Shown piece after piece: positions 1-6,639 of a DNA stretch of 6,691 nucleotides. Under the pieces are notes generated by a model that worked only from the letters and a program-made list of their open reading frames with translations, was not told the origin of the DNA and did no database searches. A program made the position numbers and the translations under genes. Origin of the DNA: Bacillota bacterium (GTDB lineage: Bacteria; Bacillota; Clostridia; Peptostreptococcales; Anaerovoracaceae); the NCBI GenBank assembly GCA_017537495.1, contig JAFYKS010000070.1, positions 1 to 6,691 on the forward strand, read 5' to 3'. Each line of letters begins with the position of its first letter. Position 1 is the first letter of the stretch.

Positions 1-3000
1 CTCCCCGGTCAGTTTGACCAGAGAGCAGACTCTGCTGCACAATGTATTCAGCTTATGAGTCAGGCAGAACGTCCGGTTGTTAAAAGTGCTAAAGTATATA
101 TTTTGTCAGGCAATCTTTCTGATGAAGACATTGCCGCAATCAAAAAATATGTTATAAATCCCGTGGAATGCAGAGAGGCAACTCTTGATGAGCTTTCCAC
201 CCTTACCGTTGCAACAGAGGTTCCCCCTCCGGTAAAAACAATTGAAGGCTTCATCAAAATGGATGAAGCAGGGCTCAAAAATCTTCTTGATGATATGGGA
301 CTTGCAATGGATTCAGATGACCTTGCATTTTGCCAGAGTTATTTCCTCAAAGAGGACAGAGATCCCACAATAACAGAAATCAAAATGATAGATACATACT
401 GGTCAGACCATTGCCGTCACACAACATTCCTCACAACAATAGACAGCGTGGAATTTGAAGACGAGCTCACAAAATCTGCCTTTGACCGCTATGTGAACAC
501 CCGTGTTCTCACAGGACGTTCAAAACCCATCAACCTTATGGACATTGCAACAATGGCAATGAGATACCTTCGTTCAACAGGTTCACTTTCAAAACTCGAT
601 GAATCCGAAGAAATCAATGCCTGCACAGTAAAGATTGATGTTGATGTTGAGGGAGAAAAACAGAAATGGCTTCTCCTTTTCAAAAATGAAACACATAACC
701 ATCCCACAGAAATCGAACCCTTTGGCGGTGCGGCAACATGTATCGGCGGAGCAATCAGAGATCCCCTTTCAGGAAGAGCCTATGTATATCAGGCAATGAG
801 AGTTACCGGCGGTGCCAACCCCTTAAAGAGTGTTTCAGAAACCATCCCCGGAAAACTTTCACAGAGAAAGATTGTAACAACTGCGGCAAACGGTTACAGT
901 TCCTACGGTAACCAGATTGGTCTTGCAACAGGTCTGGTTGATGAACTCTATCACGACGGCTATGCTGCAAAACGTATGGAAATCGGTGCAGTTGTCGGTG
1001 CGGCTCCTGCTGAAAACGTAAGAAGAGAAAGACCGGAACCTGGCGATGTAATCATCCTGCTGGGCGGCAAGACCGGCCGTGACGGCTGCGGCGGTGCAAC
1101 CGGTTCTTCCAAGTCTCATACAACTGAATCTCTGGAATCCTGCGGTGCAGAAGTTCAGAAAGGTAATGCTCCTGAAGAAAGAAAGCTGCAGAGACTGTTC
1201 AGAAACAGAGAAGCTTCCATCCTGATCAAGAGATGTAACGACTTCGGTGCAGGCGGTGTATCCGTAGCAATCGGCGAACTGGCTGACGGTCTGCTGATCG
1301 ACCTGAACAAGGTTCCTAAGAAGTACGAAGGTCTGGACGGTACGGAACTGGCTATTTCCGAATCTCAGGAAAGAATGGCAGTAGTCGTTGCTGCAGAAGA
1401 CGAAGCAAAATTCATGGCTCTGGCTGCTTCCGAAAACCTGGAAGCTACCCGCGTAGCGGTAGTTACCGAAGAACCTCGTCTGGTTCTGACCTGGAACGGC
1501 AAGGCTATCGTAGATATCTCCAGAGAATTCCTGGATACCAACGGTGCGGAAAAGCACGTAGAAGTAGTAGCGGCTGCTCCGAAAGCGTGGGCAAAGGAAG
1601 TTTCCGAAGACTTCAAGGGTCAGTACGAAGCTCTGGCAGAAGACCTGAATATCTGCTCCAAGAGAGGACTGTCTGAACGTTTTGACTCCACGATCGGTCA
1701 TGCAACTGTTCTGATGCCTTTCGGCGGCAAGAAGCAGAAGACTCCAATCCAGGCAATGGTTCATAAGATTCCGGTAGAAGGCAAGTACACAACTACCTGC
1801 TCCATGATGTCCTGGGGTTACAACCCATATATCGCAGAAAAGTCTCCATACCACAGTGCATACCTGGCAGTCGTGGAATCCGTTTCCAAGCTGGTAGCAA
1901 CCGGCGGCAAGTTCGAAGACGTTTACCTGACATTCCAGGAATACTTCGAAAAGCTGGGTAAGGATGCTGACAGATGGGGCAAGCCTGTCTCTGCTCTGCT
2001 GGGGGCGCTGAAGGCACAGCTGGGTCTGGGCGTTGCAGCAATCGGCGGTAAGGACTCCATGTCCGGTACTTTCGAACAGCTGACTGTTCCTCCTACACTG
2101 GTATCCTTCGCAGTTACCGATGAACATGTAGACAACATCATCTCTCCGGAATTCAAGGAAGCTGGCCATAAGGTTTACCTGCTGAAGCCGCAGCTGGACG
2201 AAGAAGGTCTGCCAACTGCAGAATCCCTGATGAAGCTGTACGATGAAGTATTCGCACTGACATCCACCGGTAAGGCAGTGGCTGCATGGACTCCTGCATT
2301 CGGCGGTGTGGCAGAAGGTATCCTGAAGATGGCTATCGGTAACGAACTGGGCTTCAAGTATGAAGCAGGCATTTCCAACGAAGAAATCTTCGGTTACAAC
2401 TACGGTGCGTTCATCCTGGAAGTAACTGCTGATGCAGAAGTTCCTGCTGGCGCAGTTCTGCTGGGTGAAGTTACTGAAAAGTACGACATCGTAAGAGGCG
2501 AAGAAGAAATCTGCCTGTGCGCTCTGGAAGAAGCTTATGAAGACAAGCTGGAATCCGTATTTACCTGCAACCTGGAAATGCCAGGCAAGGAAATCGAAAC
2601 CTTCACATACAATGTTAAGGAAGAAGAAAGAAAGATTTGTGCACCTGCTCTGAAGGTTGCAAAGCCTAAGGTTCTGATTCCTGCATTCCCTGGTACAAAC
2701 TGCGAATACGACACTGCTATGGTAATGGAAAAGGCCGGCGCTGAAGCAGAAATCTTCGTAGTAAGAAACATGACTTCTGAAGCGGTAATCCAGTCCGTAG
2801 AAGAATTCGCAGCTAAGCTGAAGACTGCTCAGATGGTATTCATCCCTGGCGGCTTCTCCGGCGGTGACGAACCGGACGGTTCTGCAAAGTTCATCACAGC
2901 ATTCTTCCGTAACGAACTGATCAAGGAAGGCGTAACTGACCTGCTGGAAAACAGAGACGGTTTAATGGCTGGTATCTGTAACGGTTTCCAGGCACTGGTT

Positions 3001-3459
3001 AAGCTGGGTCTGGTACCTTACGGCAAGATTATCGACACCGATGCAAACTGCCCAACTCTGACTTACAACACTATCGGCCGTCACCAGTCCAAGCTGGTTC
3101 AGACCAGAATCGCTTCCAATAAGTCTCCATGGCTGGCAGCAACCAAGCCTGGCGAAATCTACACTGTAGCAATTTCCCACGGCGAAGGCCGCTTCCTGGC
3201 AAACGAAGACGTGGTGAGACAGCTGGCTGCAAACGGTCAGATTGCAACCCAGTACGTTGACTTTGACGGTAAGCCAACTGATCAGATTCAGTTCAACCCT
3301 AACAACTCCGTATACGCTATCGAAGGTATCACTTCCCCAGACGGCAGAGTATTCGGTAAGATGGGTCACTCCGAACGTATCGGCTACGGTCTGTATAAGA
3401 ATGTAATCGGCGAATTCGACATGAAGATGTTCGAATCTGCAGTAAAGTACTTCAAGTAA
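1..3459 (+). CDS. purL: Phosphoribosylformylglycinamidine (FGAM) synthase, large single-chain form, 5' partial
   Basis: This cytosolic enzyme converts FGAR, glutamine and ATP to FGAM, the fourth step of de novo purine synthesis. The frame is open from base 1 and begins LPGQFDQRADSAAQC, a conserved internal motif of large PurL, so the true start lies upstream; by family length (about 1,250 residues) roughly 100 N-terminal residues are missing. The ATG at 55 is internal. Visible landmarks are DTYWSDHCRHTTF (about 391-429), NETHNHPTEIEPFGG of the ATP/FGAR site (about 688-732), GRDGCGGATGSSK (about 1075-1113) and GGKDSMSG (about 2044-2067). The C-terminal glutaminase domain starts near 2680 with FPGTNCEYD, has PGGFSGGDEPDG, the nucleophile Cys in GICNGFQ (codon 2977-2979), and the HSE pair at His 3367-3369 and Glu 3373-3375. 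All catalytic residues I can check are present. Codon use changes sharply between about 860 and 1035 (see findings). The nitroreductase gene follows 30 bases downstream. Confidence 0.97.
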   Translation, partial: LPGQFDQRADSAAQCIQLMSQAERPVVKSAKVYILSGNLSDEDIAAIKKYVINPVECREATLDELSTLTVATEVPPPVKTIEGFIKMDEAGLKNLLDDMGLAMDSDDLAFCQSYFLKEDRDPTITEIKMIDTYWSDHCRHTTFLTTIDSVEFEDELTKSAFDRYVNTRVLTGRSKPINLMDIATMAMRYLRSTGSLSKLDESEEINACTVKIDVDVEGEKQKWLLLFKNETHNHPTEIEPFGGAATCIGGAIRDPLSGRAYVYQAMRVTGGANPLKSVSETIPGKLSQRKIVTTAANGYSSYGNQIGLATGLVDELYHDGYAAKRMEIGAVVGAAPAENVRRERPEPGDVIILLGGKTGRDGCGGATGSSKSHTTESLESCGAEVQKGNAPEERKLQRLFRNREASILIKRCNDFGAGGVSVAIGELADGLLIDLNKVPKKYEGLDGTELAISESQERMAVVVAAEDEAKFMALAASENLEATRVAVVTEEPRLVLTWNGKAIVDISREFLDTNGAEKHVEVVAAAPKAWAKEVSEDFKGQYEALAEDLNICSKRGLSERFDSTIGHATVLMPFGGKKQKTPIQAMVHKIPVEGKYTTTCSMMSWGYNPYIAEKSPYHSAYLAVVESVSKLVATGGKFEDVYLTFQEYFEKLGKDADRWGKPVSALLGALKAQLGLGVAAIGGKDSMSGTFEQLTVPPTLVSFAVTDEHVDNIISPEFKEAGHKVYLLKPQLDEEGLPTAESLMKLYDEVFALTSTGKAVAAWTPAFGGVAEGILKMAIGNELGFKYEAGISNEEIFGYNYGAFILEVTADAEVPAGAVLLGEVTEKYDIVRGEEEICLCALEEAYEDKLESVFTCNLEMPGKEIETFTYNVKEEERKICAPALKVAKPKVLIPAFPGTNCEYDTAMVMEKAGAEAEIFVVRNMTSEAVIQSVEEFAAKLKTAQMVFIPGGFSGGDEPDGSAKFITAFFRNELIKEGVTDLLENRDGLMAGICNGFQALVKLGLVPYGKIIDTDANCPTLTYNTIGRHQSKLVQTRIASNKSPWLAATKPGEIYTVAISHGEGRFLANEDVVRQLAANGQIATQYVDFDGKPTDQIQFNPNNSVYAIEGITSPDGRVFGKMGHSERIGYGLYKNVIGEFDMKMFESAVKYFK

Positions 3460-3473
3460 AACATTCCCACCGC

Positions 3474-3480
3474 AAGGAGG
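3474..3480 (+). promoter_or_regulatory. Ribosome binding site of the nitroreductase gene
   Basis: AAGGAGG lies nine bases before the ATG at 3490, inside the 30-base gap after the purL stop. It is a near-perfect Shine-Dalgarno sequence and fixes the start. I see no hairpin terminator or promoter in the gap, so translation probably comes from a transcript that also carries purL. Confidence 0.85.
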
Positions 3481-3489
3481 GTAAATAAT

Positions 3490-4278
3490 ATGATTAAAAT
3501 CAATTATGATAAATGCGTTGGGTGCCTTAAGTGCACCCGCGTATGCATCTGGACCATCATCGAAGAACGTGACGGTAAGCCTTACGTTCTGGAAGATAAG
3601 ACCCGCGGCTGTGCAAAATGTATGCACTGCGGCATTGTCTGCCCGAAAGGGGCCATCGAGTTCAATGATGCGCCGATGATGATCGGGGAAGATAAGCCGA
3701 TTGTGTCTGATACCTTTGCTGAGGACATGGAAAGTTTCCTGCTGACTCGCCGGTCTTACCGGGACTTCCGCGAGGAAGAAGTGGATGAAGCAATTATCCG
3801 CAAGGCTCTGGAAACAGCTGCCTGGGCACCAAGTGCCAAGAACCAGCATCCGACCAAGTACTATGTGGTACAGGGAAGAGAAAAAGTGGATGCGGTTATG
3901 AGCTGCATCGTGGACTACATCAGGGAAACCGGAGAAAGTCCGGAAGTTCTTTCTGAGCTGGAGCGTGGAAATAATCTGGTTCTGGGCCATGCACAGTCCC
4001 TGATTCTGGCATACAGCCGGAACAATGCGATCAATGCACCGCAGGACACAGCACTGGCTCTGGACTATGCGGATCTGATGCTGCAGTCCAGAGGTGTGGG
4101 AACCTGCTGGGCGGGCTATCTTACCCGTTTTGCGAATAAAATCCCGGCACTGCAGGAAATGTTCCCGCTGCCGGACAATAACAGCTTCTACGGCGCTCTC
4201 CTGGTGGGATGGCCGAAGGAAGACTATCTGTACATTCCACAGCGTCTGAAACGTGCAGATATCACATTTGTGAAATAA
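3490..4278 (+). CDS. Nitroreductase family protein with N-terminal 2[4Fe-4S] ferredoxin domain
   Basis: The 262-residue protein joins two modules. Residues 1-60 form a bacterial-type ferredoxin with two cysteine sets: C9, C12, C15, C19 and C41, C44, C47, C51 followed by Pro. Residues about 80-262 form an FMN-dependent nitroreductase fold: TRRSYRDF (86-93) matches the FMN-phosphate-binding start, PSAKNQHP (114-121) the next conserved loop, and DTALALDYADLML with GVGTCWAGYL (186-211) the central helix and the FMN region. Members of this fused family are common in anaerobes and are thought to pass electrons from the clusters to FMN and then to an unidentified acceptor. The natural substrate cannot be read from the sequence. 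No signal peptide or membrane segment is visible, so it is probably cytosolic. The first cluster motif ends CI rather than the usual CP. The gene is close behind purL and probably co-transcribed with it, but no purine role is implied by its domains. Confidence 0.92.
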   Translation: MIKINYDKCVGCLKCTRVCIWTIIEERDGKPYVLEDKTRGCAKCMHCGIVCPKGAIEFNDAPMMIGEDKPIVSDTFAEDMESFLLTRRSYRDFREEEVDEAIIRKALETAAWAPSAKNQHPTKYYVVQGREKVDAVMSCIVDYIRETGESPEVLSELERGNNLVLGHAQSLILAYSRNNAINAPQDTALALDYADLMLQSRGVGTCWAGYLTRFANKIPALQEMFPLPDNNSFYGALLVGWPKEDYLYIPQRLKRADITFVK

Positions 4279-4291
4279 AATGAAATGCAAT

Positions 4292-4336
4292 GCCTGCGGA
4301 AGGCCTGCTGTGATGAGCAGCGGACCGGCCGCAGGC
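4292..4336. repeat. Nested palindrome between the nitroreductase and AI-2E family genes
   Basis: The outer arms GCCTGCGG (4292-4299) and CCGCAGGC (4329-4336) are perfect 8-bp inverted repeats. Inside them CTGCT (4305-4309) and AGCAG (4316-4320) form a second hairpin with a 6-base loop. The structure is GC-rich and starts 13 bases after the nitroreductase stop. No U-tract follows, so it is not a typical intrinsic terminator. It may be an attenuating or RNA-stabilising structure between two cistrons; that role is inference. Confidence 0.6.
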
Positions 4337-4374
4337 TGAGCTGTATATGGAAAAGGGTATTTTGATTAGGGAAA

Positions 4375-4383
4375 AGGAAGGTG
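4375..4383 (+). promoter_or_regulatory. Ribosome binding site that sets the AI-2E family start at 4392
   Basis: The purine-rich AGGAAGGTG lies eight bases before the ATG at 4392. The in-frame ATG at 4347 has no such element before it, which is why the later start is preferred. Confidence 0.7.
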
Positions 4384-4391
4384 ACGGAATT

Positions 4392-5531
4392 ATGGAAGGA
4401 AAACCGGATAAAAAGTTTTTGAATACCATGCTGCTGATTCTCTTTGGAGTGGGCTTCTATGTGGGACTGTCCAATCTGCCGGTTGTGGCGGAAAGCATCT
4501 GGGCAGTGGTATCCCTGTTTACGCCGCTGATTGTGGGCGGTGTGATTGCATTCATACTGAATGTGCCCATGCACTTCTTTGAGAAGCAGTGCGATAAGAT
4601 ATATAATAAGAAGAAAATTAAACTGCTGAAGACGGCTAAAGGGCCAATCTGCCTGGTTGTGACCCTGATTGCCTTTGTGGCTGCCATCAGCCTGATTGTC
4701 AGTGTTATTGTTCCGAATCTGGTGGATTCCATCACAACCCTGGCTGAAGGGGTGAAGGAAAATCTGCCGGTGTGGATTGACTGGCTGAAGCAGCATCAGA
4801 TTGATACCACATTCATCGAAAATGCCCTGGCAAAGATTGATGTGCAGTCCGTTCTCAATGAGCTGCAGAGCAATCTGGGCCGTATTCTCTCCTCTGCGGG
4901 AAGTGCGGCAGGCAGTGTGGTGGGCGTCCTGTCCAATCTGGCCTTCGGACTGATTTTTGCCATCTACATTCTGATGAGCAAGAAGAAGCTGGGAATCCAG
5001 GCAAAACAGCTGGTCTACGCATACCTGAAAAAATCCTGGGCGGATGATATCTGCGATGTGGCATCCCTGACCTATAAGACTTTCAGCAGCTTCCTGTCAG
5101 GACAGTGCCTGGAAGCATGCATTCTGGGCGGCATGTTCTGTGTTGTTCTGCTTATCGGCAGATTCCCGTGTGCTGTCACCATCGGTGTAATTATCGGTTC
5201 CATGGCCCTGATTCCGTTTATCGGAGCGTTTATCGGCCTGGCTTTCGGTATCCTGCTGGTTCTGGTGGAAGCACCTGCCAAAATCCTTTGGTTCATCATT
5301 ATTTTCTTCGTCGTACAGCAGATTGAAGGCAATTTGATTTATCCGAAGGTTGTTGGAGGCTCTGTCGGCCTTCCTGCCATTTGGACACTGCTGGCGGTCG
5401 TAGTGGGGGGAAGTGTTTCCGGTATTTTCGGAATCATCGTCTTCATCCCGCTCTTCTCGGTCATCTACGCACTGATCCGCAGAAGCGTACACAGCCGGCT
5501 TAAGGATAAAAAGATTCGTATTGAAGGCTAA
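4392..5531 (+). CDS. AI-2E family (UPF0118/PF01594) membrane transporter
   Basis: The product has 379 residues from the chosen ATG, close to the family's usual 350-400. Hydrophobic segments lie at about 9-28, 36-58, 84-110, 173-195, 240-257, 260-293, 297-309 and 328-362, with a more polar stretch near 111-172, as is usual for this family of polytopic inner-membrane proteins. The family signature is clear near the C-terminus: QQIEGNLIYPKVVG (309-322), then SVGLPAIWTLLAVVVGG (324-340) and GIFGIIVFIPLFSVIYA (344-360). Family members have been reported as exporters of autoinducer-2 or as sodium/proton antiporters, but many have no known substrate, so I assign only the family. An alternative ATG at 4347 would add 15 charged residues and lacks a ribosome binding site. 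The gene could be read from the purL transcript through the palindrome at 4292-4336, or from its own promoter, which I cannot identify. A strong terminator follows the stop by about 40 bases. Confidence 0.9.
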   Translation: MEGKPDKKFLNTMLLILFGVGFYVGLSNLPVVAESIWAVVSLFTPLIVGGVIAFILNVPMHFFEKQCDKIYNKKKIKLLKTAKGPICLVVTLIAFVAAISLIVSVIVPNLVDSITTLAEGVKENLPVWIDWLKQHQIDTTFIENALAKIDVQSVLNELQSNLGRILSSAGSAAGSVVGVLSNLAFGLIFAIYILMSKKKLGIQAKQLVYAYLKKSWADDICDVASLTYKTFSSFLSGQCLEACILGGMFCVVLLIGRFPCAVTIGVIIGSMALIPFIGAFIGLAFGILLVLVEAPAKILWFIIIFFVVQQIEGNLIYPKVVGGSVGLPAIWTLLAVVVGGSVSGIFGIIVFIPLFSVIYALIRRSVHSRLKDKKIRIEG

Positions 5532-5565
5532 AAACGGACCTGATAAACTCAAATAGAAAAAAGTT

Positions 5566-5610
5566 GAAAAAAGCAAGTATTTTTTAAAAAAAGTACTTGC
5601 TTTTTGTTTT
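5566..5610 (+). terminator. Intrinsic terminator after the AI-2E family gene
   Basis: GCAAGTA (5573-5579) pairs with TACTTGC (5594-5600), and the T-run and A-run between them extend the stem with one bulge. Ten bases of T-rich sequence (TTTTTGTTTT) follow at 5601-5610. An A-run precedes the left arm, so it could also stop transcription on the minus strand. It closes the purL-side transcription block. Confidence 0.9.
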
Positions 5611-5625
5611 AACTTGTAGTATACT
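5597..5625 (+). promoter_or_regulatory. Sigma-70/SigA-type promoter of the tRNA-Leu pair
   Basis: TTGCTT (5597-5602) as -35 and TATACT (5620-5625) as -10 are separated by exactly 17 bases. A transcript would start near 5632, about 29 bases before the first tRNA. The -35 box lies within the 3' arm and U-tract of the preceding terminator. Confidence 0.75.
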
Positions 5626-5646
5626 AAGTTTTGTTCGGTGAGAGAA

Positions 5647-5762
5647 CAGAAAGTAAATATGCGGTCTTGGCGGAATTGGTAGACGCGCACGGTTCAGGTC
5701 CGTGTGAGGCACACTCATGGGGGTTCGACTCCCTTAGACCGCACCATTTTCTTTACTTTCTG
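5647..5762. repeat. 11-bp inverted repeat in the leader and trailer of the first tRNA-Leu
   Basis: CAGAAAGTAAA (5647-5657) and TTTACTTTCTG (5752-5762) are perfect reverse complements. They sit three bases before the mature 5' end and five bases after the CCA of the first tRNA. In the precursor RNA they could pair and extend the acceptor stem. The second tRNA has no matching pair. The sequence match is certain; a role in processing is inference. Confidence 0.6.
5661..5746 (+). tRNA. tRNA-Leu (anticodon CAG), first copy
   Basis: This 86-base class II tRNA has the encoded CCA. The acceptor stem GCGGTCT pairs with AGACCGC, followed by discriminator A. The anticodon arm is CACGG, loop TTCAGGT, CCGTG, with CAG at 5695-5697, which reads CUG. 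The long variable arm TGAG/CTCA with loop GCACA is typical of leucine tRNAs. The T loop is TTCGACT. It is transcribed from the promoter just upstream, together with the second copy. Confidence 0.97.
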
Positions 5763-5778
5763 AATATCTTACGAATGC

Positions 5779-5864
5779 GCGGTCTTGGCGGAATTGGTAG
5801 ACGCGCACGGTTCAGGTCCGTGTGAGGTACACTCATGGGGGTTCGACTCCCTTAGACCGCACCA
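5779..5864 (+). tRNA. tRNA-Leu (anticodon CAG), second copy
   Basis: It is identical to the first copy over 86 bases except for T instead of C at 5828, in the loop of the variable arm, where the change should not disturb folding. The anticodon CAG is at 5813-5815 and the CCA is encoded. A 32-base spacer separates the copies and I see no promoter in it, so both tRNAs are probably cut from one precursor. A terminator begins eight bases downstream. Confidence 0.97.
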
Positions 5865-5871
5865 CTATGAA

Positions 5872-5905
5872 AGCAGATGCGAATGCATCTGCTTTTTTCT
5901 TTTTC
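5872..5905 (+). terminator. Intrinsic terminator of the tRNA-Leu pair
   Basis: AGCAGATGC (5872-5880) and GCATCTGCT (5885-5893) form a perfect 9-bp stem around the tetraloop GAAT. The run TTTTTTCTTTTTC follows. It lies eight bases after the CCA of the second tRNA. Confidence 0.93.
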
Positions 5906-5983
5906 TGAAGCCAGGGAAGGCGGATTTTGCCGGAAAAAGTGGTTTACAGTAAAAAGTTTCACTTACCTCTCTGTGAATTTCTG

Positions 5984-5992
5984 TGTTATAAT
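5984..5992 (+). promoter_or_regulatory. Extended -10 promoter of the CarD-family gene
   Basis: TGTTATAAT is a perfect extended -10 element (TGnTATAAT). The best -35 match, TTACCT at 5963-5968 with an 18-base spacer, is weak, as is common for extended -10 promoters. Transcription would start near 6000, leaving a leader of about 20 bases that contains the ribosome binding site. A short inverted repeat TTCAC/GTGAA (5958-5962, 5973-5977) straddles the -35 region. Confidence 0.75.
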
Positions 5993-6005
5993 TAGGTGAG
6001 AGGCG

Positions 6006-6013
6006 AAAGGAGG
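6006..6013 (+). promoter_or_regulatory. Ribosome binding site that sets the CarD-family start at 6020
   Basis: AAAGGAGG lies six bases before the ATG at 6020. It rules out the in-frame GTG at 5996, which lies upstream of this element and only four bases past the -10 box. Confidence 0.85.
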
Positions 6014-6019
6014 CTTTTT

Positions 6020-6523
6020 ATGTATCAGGTAGGAGACTGGATCTTTTATGGAAACACGGGAGCTTGTCAGGTTACTGATGTTTCGGAACGGAAACTTCCC
6101 GGCATGGACAAGGAAATGCTTTATTATACACTGCGGCCTCTGGAAGACAGCTGCAGTATTTCTACTCCTGCAAACGGAAAAATCTTTACCCGCCCGCTGA
6201 TCACGAGAGAAGAGGCGGAAGCACTGATAGACGCTATTCCTGAGATTGATGCGCAGGCATATCACAACCCTGTACTGCGCCAGTTATCGGAACATTACGA
6301 AAAGTCACTGAATACTCATGACTGTCTTTCGCTGATTAAAATGACCATGTCGATTCATGCGAAAAAGGAAGCTGCAGTCAGCCAGAAAAAGAAACTGGGT
6401 GCTGTAGATGAAAAGTTCATGAAGCGTGCGGAAGATCTGCTTTTTGGGGAGCTTTCCGTTGCACTCGGCATCCGCAAAGCAGAAGTGGCAGATTACATTT
6501 CACGCAGGCTCGGAGAAGAATAA
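6020..6523 (+). CDS. CarD/CdnL-family RNA polymerase-binding transcription regulator
   Basis: The 167-residue protein begins MYQVGDWIFYGNTGACQV, the typical opening of the CarD_CdnL_TRCF domain (PF02559): a Tudor-like fold at about 1-58 that in studied members binds the RNA polymerase beta subunit. Residues about 62-165 look helical, with the ending AEDLLFGELSVALGI (137-151) and AEVADYISRRL (154-164) seen in the family. CarD/CdnL proteins act at promoters by stabilising the open complex. The tryptophan that wedges into DNA in actinobacterial CarD has no obvious counterpart here: the protein's only Trp is residue 7, in the N-terminal domain. This suggests the divergent subfamily of clostridial relatives. 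It is a single-gene unit with its own promoter. I see no terminator after the stop; the insertion sequence begins about 50 bases later. The targets are not apparent. Confidence 0.88.
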   Translation: MYQVGDWIFYGNTGACQVTDVSERKLPGMDKEMLYYTLRPLEDSCSISTPANGKIFTRPLITREEAEALIDAIPEIDAQAYHNPVLRQLSEHYEKSLNTHDCLSLIKMTMSIHAKKEAAVSQKKKLGAVDEKFMKRAEDLLFGELSVALGIRKAEVADYISRRLGEE

Positions 6524-6579
6524 ATACAGTCTGGTTTAAGATTATATGAGAAGAGAAAAAGCAGCTTCACCCTGATATG

Positions 6580-6632
6580 CTCCCTCTTAGGTAGACAAGT
6601 GAAATAATATAACTTGTATACTTAGGAGGGAG
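6580..6632 (+). repeat. Imperfect stem-loop covering the orfA ribosome binding site
   Basis: The arms 6580-6600 and 6612-6632 match at 18 of 21 positions as reverse complements, with an 11-base A/T-rich loop. The right arm contains AGGAGGG (6624-6630), the ribosome binding site of orfA. A transcript entering from outside would fold this site into the stem. The left arm may also be part of the terminal inverted repeat of the element. Confidence 0.7.
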
Positions 6633-6639
6633 TTTTTCT

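Noticed and set aside
860..1040. Possible frameshift or gene fusion at the purL codon-usage switch
   Set aside because: The reading frame is continuous and the family motifs run through the region in order without insertion or loss.
859..2169. 436-residue open frame on the minus strand inside purL
   Set aside because: It is the codon-aligned antisense frame and is open only because purL lacks TCA, TTA and CTA codons there. Its left limit is the TCA codon at 859-861. The product has no recognisable motif.
2962..4290. 442-residue open frame on the minus strand across the end of purL and the nitroreductase gene
   Set aside because: Again a codon-aligned shadow, crossing two clearly coding genes, with no family features.
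4347..4391. Earlier ATG start for the AI-2E family protein
   Set aside because: No ribosome binding site precedes it, and the added residues are charged and absent from the usual family N-terminus.
5097..5690. 197-residue minus-strand open frame across the AI-2E gene end and into the first tRNA
   Set aside because: It runs through a terminator, a tRNA promoter and part of a tRNA, and its composition is not protein-like.
5631..5825. 64-residue plus-strand open frame over the tRNA genes
   Set aside because: It consists mostly of the first tRNA and part of the second read as codons; the repeated peptide pattern comes from the duplicated tRNA.
5772..5886. CGAATGC direct repeat at 5772-5778 and 5880-5886 flanking the second tRNA, considered as an attachment-site scar
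   Set aside because: Seven bases is too short, the right copy is part of the terminator stem-loop, and no integrase gene is present.
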